A DNA stretch of 12,617 bases from Akkermansiaceae bacterium (GTDB taxonomy: Bacteria > Verrucomicrobiota > Verrucomicrobiia > Verrucomicrobiales > Akkermansiaceae). Below are positions 1 through 5,819 of the stretch, piece after piece; the stretch's first letter is position 1; the number at the start of each line of letters is the position of its first letter. The position numbers and the translations under genes were made by a program. A model generated the notes under the pieces. It was not told the origin of the DNA, made no database searches, and saw only the letters and a list, made by a program, of their open reading frames with translations. The stretch covers positions 1-12,617 of the forward strand of contig CAIVXP010000206.1 in NCBI GenBank assembly GCA_903909905.1, in the 5' to 3' direction.

Positions 1-321
1 AAGGTCGTAGCCGCCATCGGAGTCTCGCTGCGCCTGCGCCTCCTCACGCAACTCATCGAGAAGAACACGCAGCTACCGGCCGACATGTATTTTTACTCGA
101 TGAACTCCGATGCCTTGATTTCATCGCACCGGAACATCGACCGCATGTTCAAACATCCGACCGATATCGGCGATGAGAGCCTCGGCCCGATTTTCACCAG
201 CGCGCTTGCCAAAGAAAAAGGCCAGCTGGGCTACAAACTGCATGGAAAAAACATCAGCGCCATTTTTCAAAAATCCAAAGCCCTCGGCTGGCATTTCTTC
301 ATCGCATGGCAATCCGAATGA
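1..321 (+). CDS. C-terminal fragment of a Cache-like sensor-domain protein (5' partial)
   Basis: Frame 1 is open from the first base to a TGA at 319-321, giving 106 residues whose true start lies outside the window. The first residues (VVAAIGVSLRLRLLTQLIE) resemble the strand-helix element of Cache/PDC extracellular sensor domains, usually of the form GVVGVDISL..L. A later stretch, GYKLHGKNISAIFQKSKALGW, resembles the end of such domains, where a peptide-like 'kskklGW.v' strand closes the fold. The protein ends right after this domain. It therefore has no C-terminal kinase, cyclase or methyl-accepting domain and may be a stand-alone periplasmic or secreted Cache protein. The family call is from pattern memory and is tentative. 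It converges on the FAD oxidoreductase gene with about 33 bp between stops and no clear terminator hairpin there. Confidence 0.6.
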   Translation, partial: KVVAAIGVSLRLRLLTQLIEKNTQLPADMYFYSMNSDALISSHRNIDRMFKHPTDIGDESLGPIFTSALAKEKGQLGYKLHGKNISAIFQKSKALGWHFFIAWQSE

Positions 322-354
322 GCCATCGTGAAACAACCTGCTGCTTGGCTTTGC

Positions 355-1359
355 TTACAGCCGTTTGCGAAATGCCCTGATGTCAAAATGCCCCTCGGGC
401 TCCTGCCCATTGAGTATCCAAAGCGCCAATCGCCGCGCCATGCCAGGCGCATATAGCGAGCCCTTCGAGCCTAGCCCGTTGAACATCCAGCCTCCCTCCG
501 ACATCGGGCCAATGAGCGGCTCGCTGCGCCTCAGAATCGGACGCACCCCGGCTTCGTGCGCGATGATTTCAAAATCCGCACCACCCAGCTTCATCGCGAT
601 CCGCCGCAAGCGCTCCAAGCCCGCTTCGCTCGGCTCCATGTCGAGCCGCTCCCATTCATAAGTCGACCCTAGCTTGTAACACCCCTCACCCAGCGGCACC
701 AACCACCCACCGGCACCGACACGGATGCGGGCCTCATCCCACCCCGTTGCGCGCACGGTGAGGATCTCACCCTTCGCACATCGCGCCTCAGCGTGCCTGC
801 CTAGCACCAAACCCGCCGCACCATCACACCACACCCGCACCTTCACATCGCGATCAAATGCAATCTCATCTTTGCGATAGATCCCCTGCGCTTGGAAAAA
901 TTCACGCGTGCGATCGACAAACATTTTCACATCGAAACGACCACCTCCGCTGATTTCAAAACCTCCCGCCCATCCGTCGATCTCCTGCTTCGCAAGTTCC
1001 CTGCCGACCCACACCTTTACATCCGCACGCGCCGCCTTCGCCTGCATCTTCGCCCACTCGTCATCATTTCCCGCCAAACGCATGATCGGCAGCGGATGCC
1101 ACAAAACCACCCCAAGGTTTTCCTCGATGCGCCGGTAAAACTCCAAAGCCTCTGGCAAAAATTCGCCAATCATCGGACTGGGCTCGAAGTTTTTTCCGGT
1201 CACCGGATTCACCAAGCCCGCCGCAACCCGCGACGCGGCAATGCCACCCTCGCGATCCACGATGCAAAAATTCACACCACGTCGCCACAATTCCCACGCA
1301 AGGCAGCTGCCAGCCAGTCCTTGCCCGACAATCGTCCACGCCACACCACTGTCACTCAC
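355..1359 (-). CDS. FAD-dependent oxidoreductase (DAO family)
   Basis: The protein is a flavoprotein oxidase/dehydrogenase of the DAO (D-amino-acid oxidase/glycine oxidase/MnmC C-terminal) fold. The N-terminus carries the dinucleotide-binding motif VGQGLAGSCLAWEL, followed by IVDRE (the acidic residue that binds the FAD ribose) and AASRVAAGLVNPVTGK. The C-terminus has GVRPILRRSEPLIGP and NGLGSKGSLYAPGMA, the usual second FAD-contact region. Its length of about 335 residues is normal for a single-domain DAO protein. The substrate cannot be read from the sequence. The start is a GTG: GTG at 1359 overlaps the upstream stop as GTGA, which suggests translational coupling, and GTG at 1368 is an alternative three codons earlier. 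Neither has a Shine-Dalgarno sequence. It is the second gene of an operon with the small unknown protein at 1356-1676. Confidence 0.85.
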   Translation of the reverse strand: MSDSGVAWTIVGQGLAGSCLAWELWRRGVNFCIVDREGGIAASRVAAGLVNPVTGKNFEPSPMIGEFLPEALEFYRRIEENLGVVLWHPLPIMRLAGNDDEWAKMQAKAARADVKVWVGRELAKQEIDGWAGGFEISGGGRFDVKMFVDRTREFFQAQGIYRKDEIAFDRDVKVRVWCDGAAGLVLGRHAEARCAKGEILTVRATGWDEARIRVGAGGWLVPLGEGCYKLGSTYEWERLDMEPSEAGLERLRRIAMKLGGADFEIIAHEAGVRPILRRSEPLIGPMSEGGWMFNGLGSKGSLYAPGMARRLALWILNGQEPEGHFDIRAFRKRL

Positions 1360-1676
1360 TTCGGACACAACGCATCATTCGGGTCACTCCACGACGGATC
1401 GTAACCCTTGGCATAGTTGAACAAATGCCGGTGAAAGTACGGCACAAAATCCACATGCTTTGCCGCAGGCAAACTTTTGAAAACCGCATCATTCACCGCA
1501 CGCGTCACCTTCTGCATCAAATGCAAGGTCAGCTGACGCCCCTTGCGAGCCCGCTGCACCTGCTTGTGGTTCAACTGCTCTTCGGAATTCTCCACCAGCT
1601 GATGCGCGGTGAGTCCCCAGCGCTCCATCAATGCCTCTACCGGCTGCACCCCATGATCCCGCGTCGCGTCGTTCAT
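1356..1676 (-). CDS. small conserved protein of unknown function
   Basis: This 106-residue protein starts at ATG 1676 (MNDATRDHGVQPVEALMERW). The frame stays open upstream to 1781, but that extension is glycine- and arginine-rich, unlike the rest, and would intrude on the divergent transporter promoter, so I chose the inner ATG. Residues 10-60 (GLTAHQLVENSEEQLNHKQV, then QRARKGRQLT) look helical. They resemble, from memory, small PVC-group proteins with a helix-turn-helix-like core that recognises something with a KQVQRARKGR segment. Its second half contains aromatic and histidine-rich YFHRHLFNYAKGYDPSW. No enzyme motif is visible. It may be a DNA-binding or adaptor protein, but that is inference. 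Its stop overlaps the start of the downstream FAD oxidoreductase, so the two are probably made together. Confidence 0.7.
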   Translation of the reverse strand: MNDATRDHGVQPVEALMERWGLTAHQLVENSEEQLNHKQVQRARKGRQLTLHLMQKVTRAVNDAVFKSLPAAKHVDFVPYFHRHLFNYAKGYDPSWSDPNDALCPK

Positions 1677-1788
1677 GCGGCCACCATACACGGCGACCCC
1701 GCCACCCATAAGCACAAAATCCCGCCGCTCATTTCGATTGCCAGCACCGCACGATTCCTGCTTTTTCATGCTAACAACCAAACACCCG
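1677..1788. promoter_or_regulatory. divergent intergenic region between unknown protein and BASS transporter
   Basis: About 110 bp separates the minus-strand operon start (1676) from the transporter ATG (1789), so promoters for both directions should lie here. If the transporter instead starts at ATG 1768, the gap is about 90 bp. I see no convincing -35/-10 pair, no clear operator and no Shine-Dalgarno sequence. The region is C-rich on the plus strand. Confidence 0.35.
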
Positions 1789-2742
1789 ATGCTCTCCTAC
1801 CTCACCCGCCTGTTTCCTCTCTGGATGTGCCTCAGCGTCGCCCACGCACTCTGGATGCCCAAGGCATGGCTGCCACTCAACAACCCCACCATCACCGTCA
1901 GCGTCCTCGGTGTGGTGATGCTCGGCATGGGCCTCACCCTCAGCGTCGACGACTTCCGCCGCATCGGCCGCATGCCACGCGCGGTCCTCATGGGCTTCAT
2001 CGCGCAATTCGCCACCATGCCCGCCCTCGGCTGGGGCATCGCAAAATTTCTCGATCTGCCACCCGCCTACGCAGTCGGTCTCATCCTCGTCGGTTGCTGC
2101 CCGGGCGGCACCGCATCGAACCTCATCACGCTCATCGCGCGCGCCAATGTCGCACTCTCGGTGATCATGACCGCGTGCTCGACCCTCGCCGCCGTGGTCC
2201 TCACCCCACTCTTCACCCAAGCGCTCGCCGGATCGATCGTCGAGGTCAACGGCTGGCTCCTCTTCAAACAAACCCTGCAGGTCGTGATCATCCCCGTTCT
2301 GCTCGGCGTGATCCTCAACAGCCGCGCCCCCAAGCTCGTGCAACGCATTCTGCCCGTCGCGCCGATTCTTTCGGTGCTCGGCGTCTGCCTAATCTGCGGC
2401 TCGGCCATCGCCGCATCCTCGAAGGAAGTTCTCGCCCACGGCGGCGAACTGATGCTCGCCGTTTTCATGCTTCACTTCTGCGGCTTTGTGATCGGTTACC
2501 TCGTTACCCGCCTCTCCGGCTTCAATGAGGAAATCGCACGCACGATCTCCATCGAAGTCGGTATGCAAAATTCCGGACTCGCCATCGTGCTCGCCAAACA
2601 AGGTTTCCCCAATCTGCCACTCGCCCCCGTCGTCGGCGCCGTATCAGCCGTCACCCACTGCCTCATCGGCAGCGTCTTCGCCGCCATCTGGAGCCGCTTC
2701 ACCCCAAAAAATCCAGATACGGAAAAACCCTCCCCCACATGA
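1789..2742 (+). CDS. bile acid:sodium symporter family (BASS) transporter
   Basis: This is an integral membrane protein of 317 residues, the usual length for a prokaryotic BASS transporter, with about nine or ten hydrophobic helices. Family motifs are clear. GCCPGGTASNLITLIARANV (residues 103-122) and EVGMQNSGLAIVLA (residues 256-269) are the two unwound crossing helices that hold sodium and substrate. The amphipathic loop LSVDDFRRI (51-59) follows the first helices. Known members carry bile acids, pantoate or keto-acid anions with sodium; bile acids are unlikely here, and the substrate is unknown. The chosen start gives MLSYLTRLFPLW, the normal family N-terminus. ATG 1768 would add seven residues and cannot be excluded. 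No Shine-Dalgarno sequence precedes either. Confidence 0.9.
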   Translation: MLSYLTRLFPLWMCLSVAHALWMPKAWLPLNNPTITVSVLGVVMLGMGLTLSVDDFRRIGRMPRAVLMGFIAQFATMPALGWGIAKFLDLPPAYAVGLILVGCCPGGTASNLITLIARANVALSVIMTACSTLAAVVLTPLFTQALAGSIVEVNGWLLFKQTLQVVIIPVLLGVILNSRAPKLVQRILPVAPILSVLGVCLICGSAIAASSKEVLAHGGELMLAVFMLHFCGFVIGYLVTRLSGFNEEIARTISIEVGMQNSGLAIVLAKQGFPNLPLAPVVGAVSAVTHCLIGSVFAAIWSRFTPKNPDTEKPSPT

Positions 2743-2802
2743 TCGCGCAGTACATCTTCTTTTCTTCCTCTTGATTCTTACTTCTTGCTTCTTGATTCTC
2801 AA
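2743..2802 (+). repeat. pyrimidine-rich leader with repeated CTTGATTCT
   Basis: The gap between the transporter stop and the release-factor ATG is almost pure C and T on the plus strand from 2757 to 2800. It holds two copies of CTTGATTCT (2770-2778 and 2791-2799, period 21), with CTTCTTG units between them. It replaces any purine-rich ribosome binding site in front of ATG 2803. Confidence 0.5.
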
Positions 2803-3213
2803 ATGTCTTCCCCCCTTTCACCGGAAAAAATCGCCGCGCTCGAACAAAGCATGGCGTCCCTGGGAATCCGCGAAGAGGACCTGCTGGAAAAATTCGTGCG
2901 CGGCTCGGGCTCGGGCGGACAAAAAATCAACAAGACCTCCAACTGCGTCTTTCTCAAACACCTACCCACCGGCATCTGCATCAAATGCCAGATCGACCGC
3001 TCGCGCGAAATGAACCGCTTCCTCGCACGCCGCGAGCTCTGCGATCAACTCGACGCGATCCGCCAAGGCAAGGCCATCGCCAAAACCCAAGCGATCGAAA
3101 AATTGCGCCGCCAAAAACGCCCACGCTCCCAACGCTCCAAACAACGCTCCGTCGCCGACAAACGCGCTCTCTCCCAAAAAAAATCCCTGCGCCGCTCCCC
3201 CGGCAACGATTGA
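2803..3213 (+). CDS. GGQ peptide-chain-release-factor-like ribosome rescue protein (ArfB/MTRFR type)
   Basis: This 136-residue protein carries the class I release-factor catalytic domain without the codon-recognition domains. The GGQ motif is at residues 38-40 in GSGSGGQKINKTSN. It is followed by CVFLKHLPTGICIKC, then RSREMNRFLARREL, and a strongly basic tail from about residue 95 (RRQKRPRSQRSKQR). GGQ positions a water to hydrolyse peptidyl-tRNA. Basic tails in ArfB enter the empty mRNA channel of stalled ribosomes. The wording FVRGSG.GGQ..NKTSNCV.LKH.PTG is closer to mitochondrial MTRFR (C12orf65) than to ArfB, by memory. It probably releases nascent chains from stalled ribosomes or split large subunits. 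ATG 2803 is chosen over an in-frame TTG at 2785, which lies in the CT-rich repeat. Confidence 0.85.
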   Translation: MSSPLSPEKIAALEQSMASLGIREEDLLEKFVRGSGSGGQKINKTSNCVFLKHLPTGICIKCQIDRSREMNRFLARRELCDQLDAIRQGKAIAKTQAIEKLRRQKRPRSQRSKQRSVADKRALSQKKSLRRSPGND

Positions 3214-3223
3214 ACGCACCCTA

Positions 3224-3248
3224 AGGAGGCACGACACTCCTGTCGTGC
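3224..3248. repeat. hairpin repeat between convergent genes (REP-like)
   Basis: A perfect 8-bp inverted repeat, GCACGACA (3229-3236) and TGTCGTGC (3241-3248), has a CTCC loop. An overlapping alternative pairing is AGGAG (3224-3228) with CTCCT (3237-3241), so two exclusive folds are possible. No T-run follows on either strand, so it is not a standard intrinsic terminator. It sits between the convergent ends of the release-factor gene and brnA. Similar AGGAG..ACTCCTGT elements, from memory, recur in Verrucomicrobiota genomes. Confidence 0.6.
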
Positions 3249-3282
3249 ACGAGACGCATCAGAGCCCCACCTCAGCCAACCA

Positions 3283-3495
3283 TCACTTCTTCCAACTAAG
3301 CGATAATTTTCGCCCTGCCTTCGCACAGTCCAGCAGATAAAGGTTGATGAGATTCTGGTAAGGAATACCCGAATCACCCGACATCGACTTGAAGTAGTTG
3401 ATGATGTCCGGCTCCAACCGAATGGTGACAGCTTTTTTAAGCCTCTTCGCGTATGGATTGCGTTTGGCTTTGGTGAAGTCGTATTCGCTTCTCAT
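3283..3495 (-). CDS. brnA: BrnA-type antitoxin (CopG-like)
   Basis: This is a 70-residue protein starting at ATG 3495 (MRSEYDFTKAKRNPYAKRLK). The motif YDFTKAKRNPYAKRLKKAVTIR is followed by the ribbon-helix-helix-like segment IRLEPDIINYFKSMSGDSGI and PYQNLINLYLLDCA, the standard BrnA layout. BrnA binds and neutralises the BrnT ribonuclease, and the complex represses its own promoter. The gene lies directly downstream of brnT with a 4-bp ATGA overlap (3492-3495), the order expected for brnTA. A TTG at 3510 is an alternative upstream start but is unneeded. The gene is visibly more AT-rich than its neighbours, in line with acquisition by transfer. Family assignment is strong; activity is inferred. 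Confidence 0.9.
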   Translation of the reverse strand: MRSEYDFTKAKRNPYAKRLKKAVTIRLEPDIINYFKSMSGDSGIPYQNLINLYLLDCAKAGRKLSLSWKK

Positions 3496-3785
3496 GATTT
3501 TTGTTCCCAATATGGTTTCTGTTCTCTGGTTCCAGCTTTCCTTGCTGTTATGATTCTGATCGAAGAGCGGGCCTTTCGAAAACAGTGGACTACCACCAGC
3601 ATTCTGAATTTTCGACTCTGTCCCATGATTATAAATCTCTCCTCTTCCTTCGAGTGATCCGGATCAGGAATTACCAGCGCCGCTTCGTCCTGAAAGACCG
3701 TCGTCGCTTCCTCAAATGCAACTCCATGCTTTGAGAGATTGCTGGCGGCCTTCCTAGAATCCCACTCAAATGAGAGTTCATTCAT
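3492..3785 (-). CDS. brnT: BrnT-type ribonuclease toxin
   Basis: This is a 97-residue protein from ATG 3785. BrnT features are clear: FEWDSRKAASNLSKHGVAFE (residues 6-25), then EATTVFQDEAALVIPDPDHS, then EEERFIIMGQS, a beta strand MLVVVHCF and the C-terminal RIITARKAGTREQKPYWE. BrnT is a RelE-fold ribonuclease that stops translation by cutting RNA. It is held in check by the BrnA product encoded just downstream, with which it overlaps by 4 bp. The frame is open to a TTG at 3812, but the ATG gives the normal family length and start (FEWD near the N-terminus). No residue loss or frameshift is visible, so the toxin looks intact. The pair lies in an AT-rich patch, which suggests a mobile cargo module. 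Confidence 0.9.
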   Translation of the reverse strand: MNELSFEWDSRKAASNLSKHGVAFEEATTVFQDEAALVIPDPDHSKEEERFIIMGQSRKFRMLVVVHCFRKARSSIRIITARKAGTREQKPYWEQKS

Positions 3786-3964
3786 CAGAAAATAGCAATA
3801 CAATGTATGCAAAAATATTCAAATAATTTTTGCGGGGGGCGAGCATTTTTCACTGCCTTCAAGCCAAGACGATAGTCCTTAGTACCCCCCGCCCGCACCA
3901 CACAGCGCGGAATTCCCAATTTTCGGCTTTTCAGCACCGCGGCTTTTCCCCATCAACCAAAGCC
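3786..3964. promoter_or_regulatory. divergent region between brnT and the HemX-like gene: candidate BrnTA operator and G/C inverted repeat
   Basis: The brnT-proximal part is AT-rich and holds an 11-bp palindrome ATACAATGTAT (3798-3808), 12 bp upstream of the brnT ATG; it is a plausible autoregulatory operator. Next comes a perfect 8-bp inverted repeat GCGGGGGG (3832-3839) and CCCCCCGC (3885-3892), with a 45-nt loop that itself contains a weak GAC..GTC hairpin. Nearer the HemX-like gene, CGGCTTTTC occurs twice (3924-3932, 3940-3948). The promoter for that gene could not be identified, and no Shine-Dalgarno sequence precedes ATG 3965. Confidence 0.45.
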
Positions 3965-4732
3965 ATGGACCGCTGGCTTCTGATCGCCTCCACCCTGCTC
4001 GCCCTCATCGGCGGCGTTTGGGGCATGACCTCCGTTCACCGCGGTCGACGCAGTTGCTGGACGGTCGCATGGATGGCCCTTGCATTCGCGCTGCAAACCG
4101 GCTTCCTCATGCACCGTGGCGAAGCTCGCGCCGCCTGCCCGCTCGCCGATCGCGGCGAGATCCTCGCCTACCTCGCATGGTCGCTCACCCTGTTCTACCT
4201 GCTCATCGGTCCCGCCTACCGCATTTCATTGCTCGGCGTCTTCACCGCTCCGGTGGTTGTTCTTTTTCAATCTCTCGCACTCGCCCCTAGCATGCTCGAT
4301 GCGACGCCCTTGAAAGTCCTCGGCAGCAACCCATGGCACGAAACCCACACGGCCACCTCAGTGCTCGCCTACGGCGCTCTCGCACTCGCCTCCGTCGCCG
4401 GCGTTATGTTCCTCGTGCTCGATCACCAACTCAAGGAACACCACCTGAAAAGCGGACTCTTCCGCAACCTGCCACCCGCCCGCGAACTGCTCGTCTCCCT
4501 CAACCGCCTGCTGCGCTTGGGCATCATCCTCCTCACCCTAGGCATCATCGCCGGCTTCATGATGCCGCGCTCGCCTTCCGCCACCGGCCACCTCATCGCC
4601 GCGCTGATTGTTTGGGCCGGCTACGCTCTGCTTCTCTGGATTCAGTCAACACGCGGCCTCACCGGACGCCGCATCTCGCTGCTGGCCATCGCCCTCTTTC
4701 TGCTCTCACTCGGCGTTTTCGCATTCGTCTGA
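3965..4732 (+). CDS. HemX/CcsA-like cytochrome c assembly family membrane protein
   Basis: This is a 255-residue integral membrane protein with about eight hydrophobic segments. It begins MDRWLLIASTLLALIGGVWG and ends in a final helix at LLAIALFLLSLGVFAFV. It matches the cytochrome c assembly (CcsA/HemX) family through PWHETHTATSVLAYGALALA and the helix layout. The tryptophan-rich haem-handling segment typical of true CcsA (WG..W.WDP.E) is not present; the matching place reads SPSATGHLIAALIVWAGYAL. It is therefore closer to HemX, which lies next to hemA in other bacteria and affects GluTR level. The stop TGA and the hemA ATG share a base (TGATG, 4730-4734), so translation is probably coupled. 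Start ATG 3965 is chosen because upstream in-frame sequence lacks membrane or family character. Confidence 0.8.
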   Translation: MDRWLLIASTLLALIGGVWGMTSVHRGRRSCWTVAWMALAFALQTGFLMHRGEARAACPLADRGEILAYLAWSLTLFYLLIGPAYRISLLGVFTAPVVVLFQSLALAPSMLDATPLKVLGSNPWHETHTATSVLAYGALALASVAGVMFLVLDHQLKEHHLKSGLFRNLPPARELLVSLNRLLRLGIILLTLGIIAGFMMPRSPSATGHLIAALIVWAGYALLLWIQSTRGLTGRRISLLAIALFLLSLGVFAFV

Positions 4733-5742
4733 TGGAACTGCTCTGCCTCGGCCTCAACCACCGCACCGCACCCGTCGAGGTGCGGGAAAAATTTGCCGTG
4801 GTCACCAGTCACCTCGGCACCGCCTCACGCGAGCTCACCTCACTCGAAGATGTCACCGAAGGAGTCGTGATCTCGACCTGCAACCGCACGGAGTTTTACC
4901 TCGTCGCGCCCGATGCCACATCGGCCTTCGCAAGACTCGAGTCCCACCTCGCCGCCAAGACATCACTGCCGGAAGGCATCACCCCGCATTTTTATCGCAA
5001 GGAAAAAGCCTTGGTAGCCGAACACCTCTGCCGCGTCGTCAGCGGACTCGACTCAATGATGCTCGGCGAAACAGAAATCTTCGGTCAGGTGAAACAAGCC
5101 TACCAAGCCGCACTCGATGCCGGCACGACCTCCGGCATGCTCAACCGCCTCTTCCAACGGGCCTTTGGCATCGGCAAAAAAGTTCGCACCGAGACATCCA
5201 TCCAAGAAGGCGCCACTTCGGTCGGCAATGTCGCAGTAGAACTCGCGGAGAAAATCTTCGGCCACCTCGGCAACAGTGAGGTCATGCTCATCGGCGCCGG
5301 CGAAATGAGCCGCATCACCGCCCAAAGCCTGGTCTCACGCGGTGCCCGCTCGATCTTCGTCGCCAACCGCTCGCACGATCGCGCCATCGAACTCGCCGCC
5401 GAAATGGGCGGCAGCGCAGTCACCTTCGACGACTGGCAACGGGTGCTGGAACGCGTCGATGTGGTGATCTCCTCCACCGGCTCACCCCACACCATCGTCC
5501 ACCGCGCCGATATCGAAAAGGCCCGCCGCGCCCGCAAATTCCGCCCGCTCTTTCTCATCGACATCGCCGTCCCGCGCGACATCGAACCCGCCGTCGGCGA
5601 AATCGAAGAGGTCTACCTCTACGACATCGACACCCTCGAACAACTCGCCGAAGGCGCACGCACACGCCGTCAGGAACAGATTCGCGAATGCGAACGCATC
5701 ATCGATGCCGAGCTCGCCAAAAGCCGCCTCGCAGGCAGCTGA
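4732..5742 (+). CDS. hemA: glutamyl-tRNA reductase
   Basis: HemA uses NADPH to reduce glutamyl-tRNA to glutamate-1-semialdehyde, the first committed step of C5-pathway tetrapyrrole synthesis. The catalytic cysteine is Cys50 in STCNRTEFY. Other hallmarks are LGLNHRTAPVEVREK (6-20), SGLDSMMLGETEIFGQVKQA (104-123), the NADPH-binding VMLIGAGEMS (184-193), VANRSHDRA and LIDIAVPRDIEPAV. The protein is 336 residues, well short of the roughly 420 of E. coli HemA. It ends soon after VYLYDIDTLEQLAEGARTRR, so most of the C-terminal dimerisation helix bundle is missing. The following 77 bp are too short to hold the lost part, so this is a natural short form rather than a frameshift. Translation is coupled to the upstream HemX-like gene. 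Confidence 0.95.
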   Translation: MELLCLGLNHRTAPVEVREKFAVVTSHLGTASRELTSLEDVTEGVVISTCNRTEFYLVAPDATSAFARLESHLAAKTSLPEGITPHFYRKEKALVAEHLCRVVSGLDSMMLGETEIFGQVKQAYQAALDAGTTSGMLNRLFQRAFGIGKKVRTETSIQEGATSVGNVAVELAEKIFGHLGNSEVMLIGAGEMSRITAQSLVSRGARSIFVANRSHDRAIELAAEMGGSAVTFDDWQRVLERVDVVISSTGSPHTIVHRADIEKARRARKFRPLFLIDIAVPRDIEPAVGEIEEVYLYDIDTLEQLAEGARTRRQEQIRECERIIDAELAKSRLAGS

Positions 5743-5819
5743 GCGATAAAAAATTTACCGCCGCATCATCCGGCTTTTCCCGTTTGCCTCACACGCAGGA
5801 TTCCGACACATTCCGCCGC

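Noticed and set aside
1677..1781. N-terminal extension of the small unknown protein to 1781
   Set aside because: The extension is compositionally different and would cover the whole divergent promoter region and overlap the transporter start.
1771..2343. Open minus-strand frame of about 190 codons inside the transporter
   Set aside because: It is an Asp/Glu/His/Gly-rich antisense shadow of a well-identified membrane protein gene.
1425..2528. Long open frame on the plus strand overlapping the small unknown gene and the transporter
   Set aside because: Its product is rich in Arg, His and Pro with no motifs, typical of an off-frame shadow in GC-rich DNA. The transporter frame has strong family motifs.
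3832..3900. tRNA-like look of the G-run/C-run repeat followed by CCGCACCA
   Set aside because: The span is about 61-69 nt, there is no T-arm GGTTCGA sequence, no D arm and no anticodon stem. It is listed only as an inverted repeat.
4608..5279. Open plus-strand frame of about 220 codons overlapping the HemX-like gene and hemA
   Set aside because: It is an Arg- and His-rich off-frame product; hemA in the other frame has every family motif.
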